In this document: piece after piece, positions 36,301 through 47,391 of the stretch | Layout: every line of letters begins with the position of its first letter | Position numbering within the stretch: the first letter of the stretch is position 1 | NCBI RefSeq assembly: GCF_932294415.1 | Contig: NC_065535.1 | Span: 13,362,282-13,426,281, forward strand | DNA: 64,000 nucleotides | From: Quercus robur | Lineage: Eukaryota > Streptophyta > Magnoliopsida > Fagales > Fagaceae | Direction of reading: 5' to 3' | Notes under the pieces: generated by a model | The model's database searches: none | The model's input: only the letters and a program-made list of their open reading frames with translations | What the model was told of the DNA's origin: nothing | Made by a program: the position numbers and the translations under genes

Positions 36301-39300
36301 CAAATATTTAACCAAATATTTAACCAAATATTTAACCAAATATTTATAAACAAATATTTAACCAAATATTTATAAACAAATATTTATAAACTAATATTGA
36401 ACCAAATATTTATAAACAAATATTGAACCAAATATTTATAAACAAATATTTAACCAAATATTTATAAACAAATATTTTACTAATATTTATAAACAAATAT
36501 TTTACTAAGAATTTATAAACGGTGCGTTTGCACTTTTTTTTTTTTTTTTTTTTTGAATTTCGGCCTGACTCGGCCGTTTCGGCCGTTTCGGCCGATACAG
36601 GCCGATACGGCCGATACGGACCGAGTCGGCCCGATTTCGGCCGCGTCGGCGCCGATTTCGGCCGCGTCGGCGCCGACTTTGGCCGCGTCGGCCCGCGTCG
36701 GCCCGAGTCGGGATCCGCCACGTGGCGCGACGCGGCACGACGCGGGACGGACGCGCGGTCTGCGGCGTCCCTCCCGCGTCGCCGCGTCGGACGCGGGTAC
36801 GCCGGCCTGGGAGCCGCGTCCGTGCATCCCAGGTTTTCTATGACATGCACCTGTGAGGTCTGCCTTCTTTCACCATTTTAGTGTTGACACTTACCCCAGT
36901 AATCCACTAAAGGTCATGGCTGATCATCACAACTAGAGCTCTCCTACCCTTCCGCCAAACCGTTCTCCCTTGAAACCTGAAAATGAGTGATCATACACCT
37001 CTCATATGCCTGGAATATGGAGTGAGTCAACCACGTTTGTCATTTACAACAGACTGGGAGGTATTTCCTCCACTCTCTCATCTCTTTCGAGTTGCAAAGA
37101 GTTCCAGGACAAGCTTTTCCTTCTTTTCTTTTCTAAGGTAGGTTGGGCCTTCCTTGGACTGCTTAAACATACATTAGTTATTGGGCCATGCACCTTCTCC
37201 CTTGGCCACTTCCTTTTTCCAAGGGCTTGTGCTTTCCCTTTGGGCCTTTTTTATATTTTTTCTATTTGGTTTACCAAATTCATTGGGCCCTTTTTCTAAA
37301 ATGGGGGCCCATGTCTTTCTTATGTGCAAATTTTGGGCAGCAACAATCAGTAGCCAGGTTAGACATTCAGATTACGTGAAGCAAAAAGACTTTTAACTGT
37401 AATCCATATGAACGCAAACACTAAAATTTTAAAAAGAAATTTACCGCACCTGTTGGTTTGAGTGTGCTTCAAATCGTGGTGCCTTAGACCTCAGTTTCTC
37501 AGCCTGATCATATAGGTTGTAGTGGAGGTAATTACGAAGTAACAAGTTTAGGAGTGTTTCCTGCATTAGGGTATCATATTATTACAAGTTTTGAATCCCC
37601 AAGACAACATCTTGCACTAGAGATGAAAACAAACCTGGCCCAGCTCATCATGGCGCAATGTAGCAATACGGTGCAAGGCAAGTAGATTGCTGAAAACAAA
37701 TACACATACAGACAAAATAAAAGATTAAAAGCTAACCTTTCTCTTTTTCCCCTGAATGACATAAACACATATTTACAAACATACGTAAATACTAAATACA
37801 TATGCACATTCGAGTTGATATATAACTTACCCGCGAATTTCAGCAAGCTCACCCGTGAGCTCATAGCTATATGAGTAATAAAAGTACAGTCTAGATGCTA
37901 TGACATCAACAGTTCTTCTGTTCACATTCTTAAGCCGAGCAATGCTTGCTGATGAACAAGCTTTAGCCTAAAAGAGAAACAGAAGTACATTCACTACATA
38001 ACTACCTCTACCTCAGTGGGTTCCATCCACTATAATGAACAAAAAAGAGAAGTAAATAAAGGGGAACCAATCCACAAACCTCGTTGTACTTTTTCTGATC
38101 AATCAGAAAAAGTAGCAGGAGCAAGTAACAGTAAATCTCAAGCTCTGGCAGTAAATGTTTCCCTGAAGCTTGACTAACTGATGTAGCAGTGTCAACTTCC
38201 ATTTCATGCTCATCTTGCTACACAATGTTACAACATATGTAATTAGGTATGGTTAAACAATGTGGACATTATAACTTCTTAACAGTGAAGCTAGAGCACA
38301 AAATATAGAACTATCATAAATTTTTTTATTCAAATGGAGTTAAAACAATAAGAACACCTCTCATGTTAAACATAGTATGGTTCTCAAATTTCTATATACC
38401 ATACAGATAGACGCACACCCCTTTCATATCCAATATATAAGTAAGGTATCTCACATTGTATAGTTCACATTCCACTAAATTGATCATGAGTGGCTTATCA
38501 CATTTGTAAAATTTCAGATCAGCATTTCAAGCTATCTAATTTATTTACTGGCTAGGTTGGCCAGGAAATGTAAATACAGATTTTATAAACTCTTTTATAA
38601 AGGGAAAGCCTGAAGAAAGCTTGCTATATGCTCATAGAAAATGCAACTATGAATAGAAATTTTTATAGTTTAGGAGAATACTCATGAATTGTATCATGGA
38701 CATGTTCTCTTTCAACAAATTATGGTAATGAAAGGGATAGAATGTTCAATACCAGAAATAAGTTTTACGCAGCCAGGAATTTTTTTTAGATATAAGTAAT
38801 CAAATTTATTGATGCAAATGAACTACCTCATGTACATAGGATGTATTAATAAGATAGTCTAAAGAATCACAAAGAAGTCACGCACAAAGGATGTGTACAC
38901 AAAATACACCTTAAAATTACATAATCCAATAATTAAAAGGGAATCAATAAAATCTACACTGTTGTCCACACAAAGAGCAACTTTCTTTGGTACCTTAGTA
39001 CACCACCCACCCTTCCATGGAAATATTATGCCATGGAACCTCTTAGCACTTCATAATAAGATCTCACATCAAAGTTACCTTTACCTTTAGGCCTCCATCT
39101 CATTTGATTAGAGCCCAAATGATACTAGAAGTGCGAAGATTATTTTATTTTATTTTATTTATTAGGTCATTCCTATTTTTTATTGGATTTTTTTTTTTTT
39201 TTTATAGATAGATATTATTAATTAATTAGGTTAATAGAATTTTTATTTAATTTCCTAGAGTAAAGCCAATTATTTTTGTAATTCAATAATTGGCTTTCCT

Positions 39301-41511
39301 AGGTCAGTTAGAATAAGAATTAGGTCATAGTAATCTATATAAGCACACACTATTGTACTCCAATGGAGACAGTTAGACAGTTTGCTTGAGTAACACATTT
39401 ATTGTTGGAGATTTTTCTTCAAACTGCTTGGTGTTGATTCTAGACAATCCTAGATGTTATTTTTGCATTGGTAAGTTACAAACACACCTGATTGATCTTG
39501 AACTCATGACCTCACCCTTCATCTAACATTTATAAAGGGATGAGGTGCCAGTTGAGCTAGAGCTCATTGGCACGCAATCCTAGGTGTCAATTCCTATGTT
39601 TTGTTCCTCTTTCTTGGTGCCAATTCTAGGCAAGTCTAGGTGGTTTTTTTTTTTTTTTTTTTTTTTGGTTGCATATATTTGGGTTTTGTCCTACATCACA
39701 TCACCACTTAGGATATTGGAGTAAAGAGTGTCAATTCCAATTCTCAATCGTTATAAGTGCATGCTTATATTTCATGAGCGAGTTTACCCTTCATTCAATT
39801 GCTTCAACAAGAGTGCAGAAAATCATCTTTATCACTGCAATTGAGTATAAGTTTGGGTGCAACTCTTTCAATGCACAACTACCACATCATGTGTCATGCC
39901 AAAACTGCATGCTACTACCATCACCAATAACTAATGTAATCCACAAATTTAACGCGAACCGCCCTTACAATCCACCAAAAGTCACACCATGAATGTTAGA
40001 TAATCTTCATTGTCCATTCACCCCAAGCTTCCCCATACTTCACACCAATCACTCTTCTCCAAAAACGATTTCCTTCCTCCAAAATGCCACAACCATTTCC
40101 CCAAATAAGGATTGATTGATGGTGTCTGATTTTCTCACCCCCAATCCCACTCTTGATTGGAGAGCACATTGTATTCCACTCCACTAGATGGAATTTAAGA
40201 AATTCACCTCTTAGCCCACCCCTTAGAAAATTATTCCCCCAGCTTTGGGGCCCTTTGGTAGAGAGCTTATTGGCAATGCCAAAGAATCTAAAAGGTAATC
40301 ACAACAACAAATGACACTTCTAATCTCCAAATGCAGCATCTGCAAGATTGACTTCCAGACAGTTACCCAACTTGATGCTAATTATTAAGTGGTCTTAATG
40401 ACACTTCTACTCTCCCAATAAGTAAATGACTCTTTTATCACGTATGCAAACATCTAATAAAACTTTTTGGATCATGCTATGATGTTGTGTTATCAAAGAG
40501 TTAATGTGGTTTTTCCTAAACTAAGCAAAACCATCACTCACCGTTTCCTACTTTTCTCAAAAATGACCAAACTTAATCTGACCTAGCATTAAAAATAAAA
40601 AACTTCTTCCAATTACAATTTAAATTATAATTCTAATATACAGTGGAACCCCTACATTGAATTATACCTTTAGGCCACCATCAAATCATTGGCTAAAATC
40701 CTCACCACAAGAAAAATTCCTATTTCTTTTAATAGTTCTCACTTTGAACCGCCGATTAGCTCTAGCTCAAATGACGCCTCCTCTCTTTGTAAGATCAAGA
40801 TGGCGAGTGAGGGTAGCATATGTTAAATAGTTCTCACAGTGATTGTGAACCAAACAAGACAGAATCGCTCCATTGTCATACAAAAACTGATATTTCAGCT
40901 CGATGATACCCACATTCTCGCATTTTTGTCTCTACCAAACATTAACAAAAACTCGGACAACCTTAACTACATCTAGTTTCACAGTTCAGATACCGAAACA
41001 CACTTACTATATTGCAGAGAAAGAATAACCCTAAGAAACCAAACCAATCAAACAACACTGATACTCAGCTTGAAATCACAAAAACTAAGATCAATGTACC
41101 TTTGGAAGATACACCGATAATCGAGCATGGGCTTCAGAACCAGGAACAAGAGCGAAATCGAGAAAAGCCGAGAGCACCGATGCCGTCAATTTACGCCTCA
41201 ACGAAATCGTGAGCCGTACAGCGCGACCGATTCGGCGAACCTCCTTGGTGTACGAACCGGTCTCAATAAGCGATGCTATCTCCTTCAAATCTATAAAAAC
41301 CCCCCAAATACGCGCGCACACACACACACACAAATATATGAAAATTGTCAATTAAATATGAAACCCTAGAATTAGAAATCGATGAGATTGAAATTGAGGA
41401 CAAAAAGCAGTAGCAGTAGAAGTTACTCTGAAAAGTGGATGGGACGACGGTGGTAACAGAATGTGAAGGAGTTGTGTGGTCTTTCTCTTTCATCTCCACA
41501 TCTTGAGTCAT
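33325..41511 (-). CDS. RPN3: 26S proteasome regulatory lid subunit RPN3 (PSMD3), complete, eight exons
   Basis: Exons (minus): 41511-41427, 41290-41100, 38217-38080, 37967-37831, 37689-37635, 37560-37450, 34544-34305, 33837-33325; 1470 nt, 489 aa, the normal plant length. The start [12 protein letters not shown] matches plant RPN3; upstream in-frame Met codons were not used. [20 protein letters not shown] follows, then [51 protein letters not shown] and [20 protein letters not shown]. The helical-repeat/PCI region runs through [54 protein letters not shown] and [15 protein letters not shown], and the tail is charged ([12 protein letters not shown], ending EEDDDDF). RPN3 is a PCI-domain lid subunit of the 26S proteasome. 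Intron 6 (34545-37449) carries a solo LTR and a GC-rich element; intron 2 (38218-41099) carries SINE and LTR-like remnants. Confidence 0.97.
36020..36830. mobile_element. GC-rich MULE-like element with 10-bp target duplication
   Basis: AGGTTTTCTA occurs at 36010-36019 and again at 36831-36840, directly flanking this 811-bp segment. The left end (CTATGAAGCACGGGTGCG) and the reverse-complemented right end (GGGATGCACGGACGCG) are imperfect TIRs. The inside has three compositional zones: GGGTGC hexamer repeats (36049-36080), an AT-rich minisatellite (36190-36510), and a strongly GC-rich zone (36555-36830) of GGCCGCGTCGGC-type units. A 9-10 bp duplication suits Mutator-like elements. It is nested in the solo LTR. 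No transposase is present. Confidence 0.7.
36190..36510. repeat. AT-rich minisatellite
   Basis: Repeated AAACAAATATTTATAA and ACCAAATATTTA units of about 12-16 bp, more than fifteen in total, lie inside the GC-rich element. Confidence 0.9.
39130..39480. repeat. LTR-like remnant in RPN3 intron 2
   Basis: TTTTATTTTATTTTATTTAT is followed by TTAGGTCATTCC, an inverted pair AAAGCCAATTATT / AATAATTGGCTTT, and CTATATAAGCACACAC as a TATA-like box (about 39338). The composition resembles a Copia-type LTR. No boundaries can be fixed. Confidence 0.35.
39481..39575 (-). mobile_element. SINE fragment (minus) with A and B boxes
   Basis: The minus strand reads CTCTAGCTCAACTGGCACC (A-box-like) and, about 45 bp on, GGTCATGAGTTCAAGATC (B-box-like). 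This is the arrangement of tRNA-derived plant SINEs. A related A-box fragment lies at 40755-40785. Confidence 0.55.
40750..40815 (+). mobile_element. Possible SINE 5' fragment
   Basis: GATTAGCTCTAGCTCAAATG followed by ACGCCTCCTC resembles the A-box region of the SINE at 39481-39575, here on the plus strand. No B box is clear. Confidence 0.35.
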
Positions 41512-42059
41512 CTTGAAGAATGAAGAGAAGCTGCCAAAACAGAAGAGATTGAACGATCTGTTTGGTTGCTCGGAAAGTACAAGAAAATTTGAAAGCAATG
41601 AAAACGCACAATAGCTGTGAAGTGAGATTCAAGTAGATGATGATTGTGAAGAATTCAGGGGAGTGGAATGCAACTTACGAATCTGGAGAAAGTCCGCTGA
41701 GGAAGGAGAGGAGGACGAAGCACTTTCTTTGCTTGTAGCGACTCTCTTTGATTTTTATTCAGTATCTCTCTTTTCTTTCTCTTCAAGTTAACATTTTATT
41801 TCGCTTCTAAAATAATAATATTAATAATAGTTTATTTTTATTTTTATCTTTTTGGGCACAATTAACAGTTAAAAAGACTATTAAAATTTAAAAGTCAAAA
41901 ACCTTTTTTTTTTAAGTATTAAAAAATTATTTAATCTTGATTTTTATTTTAACAATGTCTATAGTTATTTAATAAATTCAAATTTAAATTAATCACTTTC
42001 AACTTCTTCTTTTTTTTATGAAAAAAAAAAAAAAAGAAAAGGATAGGATGACTTGAATT
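41512..42059. other. RPN3 upstream region
   Basis: It contains the likely 5' UTR and promoter of RPN3 (minus). AT-rich, with no convincing TATA box, as is common for housekeeping genes. Confidence 0.5.
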
Positions 42060-42970
42060 GGTGGAACGTGGCCATAGTACTTTCAACTTAAGCATCTCTT
42101 TTCTTTTTCTTTTTTTCCTTTTTTTTTTTTTTTTTTAGATAAGAAGCCTCTCTTTTCCTATTCTTAAGTAAAAGTGCACCAAAAACTAAATGGACTGAAG
42201 TAAATTAAAATGCTACGCTAATGTGTTTTAATAGAAGTGGAGAGTTTTTCACCTAAACGTGATCATAGTACTTTCAACTTACGCTCTGTTTGTTTCAATA
42301 ATGATGTTTTTTAGAAAATGAGTCAATTTCTAAGAAGTATTTTCTATAAAAGTATCTAATTTTCTAATGTTTGGTAGTAACTTTAAATAAGTTGAAAAAC
42401 AACCTCTTTACTTCCCTTATTTAGCTTGCTGTGAGATATAGTTGTTTTTCAAAAAAAATTAATGGAAAACAATCTCTAAAAATAAGCCATACTTTTATGT
42501 TGACCAAAAATAGTTTTCCTCTGACACATCTTTTTTTATGCTACCAAATATTGGAAAACATAAAAAACTATCTTTACACAAAGTTTTTCATCAAAACAAA
42601 CAGAGCCTTAAGCATTTCTTTTCCTTTTTTTTTTTCTTTTTTTTTTTTTTTCTAGATAATAAGCCTCTCTTTTCCTATTCTTAAGTAAAAGTGCACCAAA
42701 AACTGAATGGACTGAAGTAAATTAAAATGCTACACTGATGTGTCTCAATAGAAGTAGAGCGTCTTCCACCTAAACGTGACCATAGTTATTTCAACTTAAG
42801 CATTTCTTTTCCTTCTTTTTTTTTTCTTTTTTTTTTTATTTTCTTTCTAGATAAGAAGCCTGTCTTTTCCTATTCTTAAGTAAAAGTGCACCAAAAACTG
42901 AATGGACTTAAGTAAATTAAAATGCTACACTGATGTGTCTCAATAGAAGTGGAGCGAATGGACTGAAGTG
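42060..42970. repeat. Triplicated ~180-200 bp unit
   Basis: Three direct copies start near 42070, 42606 and 42780. Each has TTTCAACTTAAGCAT(C/T)TCTTTT, a pyrimidine-rich run, TAGATAA(G/T)AAGCCT(C/G)TCTTTTC, AAGTAAAAGTGCACCAAAAA, CT(A/G)AATGGACT and AATTAAAATGCTACNCT. Copy 1 is separated from copy 2 by a MITE inserted at the shared CAACTTAAGC. Confidence 0.9.
42282..42606. mobile_element. MITE (325 bp) with a clear target duplication
   Basis: The ends CGCTCTGTTTGTTTC and AAACAAACAGAGC are terminal inverted repeats. CTTA (42278-42281) is repeated at 42607-42610. The uninterrupted target, TTTCAACTTAAGCAT, survives in the sibling repeat copies, so the target duplication is 3-4 bp (TTA or CTTA). 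A TTA duplication would suit PIF/Harbinger (Tourist-like) MITEs. It is related to the longer element at 24612-25576. Confidence 0.85.
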
Positions 42971-43145
42971 TAGCAAAATGGACCTAAACTGAAATAAACC
43001 AAATGTTACATTAACATGGCTCAACTGAAGTGGAACGAAATAGACCAAATGGATCGAAGTAAACCAAAGTCAACCAAATGGATTGAACTACTAAAATGAA
43101 CCAAAGTAGACCAAATGGACTGAAGTAGACCGAATGGACCAAAAT
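42940..43145. repeat. Degenerate tandem repeat of ATGGACYRAAGTA type
   Basis: Short irregular units such as AAATGGACTGAAGTA, AAATGGACCTAAA, AAATGGATCGAAGTA and GAATGGACCAAAA repeat about ten times, extending the end of the triplicated unit. Confidence 0.75.
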
Positions 43146-44655
43146 ACTATGTTGGTGTGGGTCAATAGGAACTTAGAAATAATAATGATACGCTTCAACT
43201 TTTTGATATTATATTGATATATAGATAGATGGTTCAATTAATCTATTTTTTAGAAGAGGTTAAATTAATTGCTAAGATTTAATTTTTGTCAATTTAATCT
43301 CTTAAGTCTTGTTTAGTATATTGTATTCTTGTATTAGTTTTTAAAGAAAAAATCTATCATCTTCAATTAAAAGAAAAAAAGTTAATGTTATCCTTTTGTC
43401 CAAATATATTAGCAAAGTTATTTATGCATTATATATATATATATATATATATATTTTTGTAATTAAAAACATTTATGAGATGCGCAATTTTATTAATCTT
43501 GTTGTATGATGAAATATTATTTAGAAAAAAAAAATTAAGAAAATATTTAAAGCAACGTGATTGTATTTAGCAATTTTTCTAAAAAGTTACATCATTTATT
43601 CAAATTCCCAATTCCCTAGAAAAGAAAATTCTAACACACAAATTTAAGGACATATTTGGCCTGATTTTGGAGTCATTGAACTTAGTTGATTTAAATAATG
43701 GACAAAAGGCACTTATAAATTTAAAAATCACTTTTTGAGGAAAAGTAGTTTATTCAAGGAAAACAACTTTTTGAAAAATGGTAAAACCTTTCATTGAATT
43801 TTGGGTACTGGATGTAAATTGTCTAACGATCATGATTTGTGCATCCATATTCATGGGGTATTGATGTATAACGGTAAATAGAATACGGAAGCTCTTAATA
43901 ATGAACTTCAATTATACATTTTTAAATGCATAATTGAAAAAAAGAATTTCATTTTGTCCAAGGCAATGCAAGTATTTTTATGCCAGATTCCATAGATTCA
44001 TATTAAAGTGGAAAGAGTTTTGATGGTGAATCAATCTAAGTTTTGAATAAGCAGCATTTTGGTTGTTAAGATGATTATGTTCTTTTATTGTTATGCATGA
44101 CTACTATAACTAATCTAAATTATCACCTAAAATATGTTGTGAAAAATGTTATAGAAGTATCATTTCTCAATATCAAATAGACAACTTATGCAGATGCATG
44201 GATGAATGGTAAAAATGTGATATCTGCAAAATAAAGCAATTATGAAAGTGCACAATCAATTCCAAATGGATTTATTACGGTTATACAATCATCCATCAAT
44301 TCCAACTGTGAAATGGTTTTTCCTTATTCTAGATACAATCTTTTTGGTCAAGATGCTGATGTGAAATAGTTTTTTTTATTCTTGATATTATCCTTTTTTG
44401 GGAAAAATCCTAATATATAAAGTTGACCATGGAGGCACATAATACTGGGAGTAAAAAGGGGACGACAACTTGAACCCCTGGTATTCTCAATTGACATATA
44501 TCTCAATGACAAATCAACATGTTTAGAATGGAATTATTAATTCATTTTAGTTATGATTTTGATAACAATCTTATTTTTATAAATATTAAAAAAAATTAAG
44601 AATAGTGGCCAAATCATTATACTCAGCAAAAATCAGTTCCCGGGTCTGGTTTCTC

Positions 44656-44688
<33 letters not shown>

Positions 44689-45527
44689 TATATCAGTTTG
44701 AAAGCCTCCAGTAAAATTTACGAAAAACAGATAAGAGAATTGCTGAGGAGCTACATGAGACACCATTCACATGTTTGCCTAGATGCATATAATTTTAAGT
44801 AAAATTTGCAGAACAATTTTTTAAATTTTAATTTAAACTGTTTTGAAATTATTTGGTAAATAGCCCTTTTTTTTAGTTGTCTTAATTTCATCACTAAAAA
44901 ACATGTTTTTGAAACACAACTTCAATTGACAACTAAATTTTAGGTGTGTCGAGGGTTCTTTTTACATTTCTTGTACCTTAGACATGCGTCTTGATGTTAT
45001 TAGACAACACTCAATCTAGGCTTTTTCTAAGAAGGAAGTTGGGCCTGGCACTCCGTGGAATGAGCTTCAAAGTATCATTTTGCCGCTGCCAGTTTATGCA
45101 CAAATGTCGAGTCGAAAGTCCAAGGGAAGACGCTACAAAGTGGCATTATCCTCTATTTCTGACGCAGAAGGAACTTTTCTCTAATTTTTGCCACAGGACT
45201 AACTTTTCTGCTGTGCAGTAAAACTTTCTACTATGCAATAAAGTTTTCTGCTGTGTAATAAAACTTTCTGCTGTGCAGTGAATGACTACTCTTTATTTCT
45301 TATTGCAGAAATACTTTTCTACTTCTTACACATAAACAAATCTAAAACCCAAAAAAAAAAAAATACCTATCAAGCAAATGTTAGTTTACATGGGTTAGTA
45401 TATTCTCAAATATATACATACATATATTCGTATATGTATTTATACGTATTCACATATACATATATAAAATATATCTTGCAGAATATAAGATACAAGGTAT
45501 ATATATTTTCCAACAATTCAGCATTAT
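43146..45527. other. Intergenic AT-rich DNA
   Basis: No gene is supported. TA runs lie at about 43430-43455 and 44672-44692. 45195-45281 has a short tandem array of AACTTTCTGCTGTGCAGTAA-type units (about 20-21 bp, four to five copies), listed separately. GAACCCCTGGTATTCTCAAT near 44474 resembles a SINE B-box region on the minus strand but is isolated. Confidence 0.5.
45195..45281. repeat. 20-21 bp tandem array
   Basis: The units ACTTTTCTGCTGTGCAGTAA, AACTTTCTACTATGCAATAA, AGTTTTCTGCTGTGTAATAA and AACTTTCTGCTGTGCAGTGA run head-to-tail with one degenerate neighbour. Confidence 0.85.
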
Positions 45528-47391
45528 GAGAAGTATTTAGGATTACCTTCTTTTGTAGGAAGGAGTAAGAAGGCATGCTTTACCCAAATTAAAGAACGCA
45601 TTTGGTCCAAAATGCAAGGATGGAAAGAAAAGTTGCTTTCATAAGCCAGTAGGGAGATTATGATAAAGGCTGTTATACAATCAATTCTAGCATACTCAAT
45701 GAGTGTATTTAAGCTTTCGGTAAGCCTATGTAAAGACATTGAGGCAATGATCCGGAAGTTTTGGTGGGGGCAAGGGGAGATAGAGAAGATTCACTGGGTG
45801 AAATTGAGTACTTTGTGTTCATCCAAATCTGTTGGTGGTATGGGCTTTCGAGATATCCAAAATTTTAATAAGGCAATGCTTGCAAAGCAGGTTTGGCGGT
45901 TGTACCACAAAAGGGATACTTTATTATACAAAGTCCTAAGTGCTAAATACTTTCCAGAGGGTAGCATTTTGGAGGCCCCTATCTCTTCGAATGGGTCCTA
46001 TGCGTGGAAAAGTATCTTACAATCTAGAGAGGTGATTCTAAAAGGTGTTGTTTGGAGGGTTGGGGATGGGCGTTCTATTAGTATTTAGGAGCATAAATGG
46101 CTTCCTGAACCTGGAAGAGGCAAGATAGTTTCACCAAGGTTGGATGCAAATGTAGAGAAAGTCTCTGTTCTTTTCTATCCTAATACTACGAAGTGGAATA
46201 TTGAGCTGCTGGAGAGCTCCTTTTATCCTTGGGAAGTGGAGATAATAAGGAGATTTACGTGAGCAAACTACATCAAGTGGACTATCTTGTGTGGCCTTTG
46301 TCGCCTAATGGAAGCTACACGGTCAAAACAGCTTACCACATGCTTGCATCTGAGGTGCTTAACTCTTCTCCTTCTTCCTCTAGTGGGATGGTTGGGAATG
46401 TGTGGAAAAGAATTTGGAAGATCAGAACTCCCCAAAAAATCAAGCACTTCATTTGGAGAGCGGTAAAGGACTCACTACCTACAAAGCAAAACCTAGTATG
46501 TCGGCAAATCCCAGTGGATGAGACCTGTTCATTTTGTGAAGAACACCAGGAAACGATTTTACACGTGCTATGGCTTTGTGACCATGCGAAGACAGTTTGG
46601 AAATTGAGTTTCAACTTTTCCAAACTGTATCAGAGGGTTTATAGATCTTTCTTGGATCTCTTTGAGGATGTTTTGAAGCAAGGGTCTGTCTTCAATGTGA
46701 CTGTTTTCACCACAACCGCATGAAGTCTATGGCAGCGTCGGAATAGACTTCGTGAGCAACAACCAACATGGCCCCTCCATGAGATCCACAAACGAGTGAA
46801 GGATATGGTGATGGAGTTTTTTGACGTCCAAAAATAGGCCCCTAGTCCAATTTCACGGTCACCTTGGGCTGGCTAGTCCCCACCACCAGTGGGTGTTTAC
46901 AAAACAAATTTTGACGCAGCGTTGTTTAAGCATTGCAACTGTGTCGGGCTTGGAGTGGTGGTAAGGGACTGCAACAGTGTTGTGATAGGAGCTTTGAGCC
47001 AAAGAATCTTGCTGCCACAATCAGTAAAGCACGCTGAAGCTCTAGCGGCAAGCCAAGCCGTTACACTAGCTAGGGAGTTGTGTCTGTCTCAAATGGTTTT
47101 TGAAGGAGATTGCCAAAAGGTAATTGCAGCCATAAACTCGACAGAAGCATGCCACACTCTGTTCGGCCATATTATAGATGAGATCCGTTGTCTTAGTTCT
47201 TATCTAGTTAGTAGTTGTTTTGTACACACACGTAGGAAGGGTAATAAAATAGCCCATGCCCTAGCTAGAAGAGCAATTCTAACTGCAAATACTGATGTTT
47301 GGGTAGAAGAGCTACCCAGTGATGTGGAAGATGTATTCCGTTCTGAATTTATCCAATAAAACTCAATTACTTCTTCCTCAAAAAAAAAAAA
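45528..47391 (+). mobile_element. 5'-truncated L1-type LINE (plus), decayed
   Basis: It begins inside the reverse transcriptase at KYLGLPSFVGRSKKACFTQ (45533 on), continues through the C-terminal reverse-transcriptase region, zf-RVT and RNase H, and ends in a poly(A) run at about 47379-47391. The 5' truncation is typical of LINEs copied by target-primed reverse transcription. It is a different subfamily from the LINE at 26783-32575. Confidence 0.85.
45533..47359 (+). pseudogene. LINE ORF2 C-terminal remnant (RT end, zf-RVT, RNase H)
   Basis: 45660-46088 encodes [37 protein letters not shown] and [19 protein letters not shown], the conserved end of plant LINE reverse transcriptases. A TAG ends the frame after DGRSISI, and the frame shifts by 46229. 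zf-RVT follows with YHMLASE, RIWKIRTPQKIKHFIWRA and CSFCEEHQETILHVLWLC. RNase H (46889-47359) shows TNFDAALF, KHAEALAASQA, FEGDCQKV and GNKIAHALARRA, retaining the D, E and D positions of the active site. The RNase H frame alone is intact; the whole is not. Confidence 0.85.

Larger units (their letters stand above)
35150..37345. mobile_element. Solo LTR inside RPN3 intron 6, interrupted by a GC-rich element
   Basis: ATCAG at 35145-35149 and again at 37346-37350 flank a segment starting GGTAGGGGCC (probably TGTAGGGGCC with a changed first base) and ending GGGCAGCAACA. That gives an LTR-like terminus with a 5-bp target duplication. The interior is rich in TGGGCC/GGGCCC blocks typical of plant Gypsy LTRs and has a TA-type TATA candidate near 35359-35379. 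After removing the 36020-36830 insertion and its extra 10-bp duplicate, the LTR would be about 1.4 kb. No internal retroviral domains are present. Confidence 0.55.

Noticed and set aside
36410-36881. Several overlapping 77-146 aa Arg/Pro-rich open frames on both strands
   Set aside because: They come from GC-rich repeat units that lack stop codons in all frames; there are no domains and no start context.
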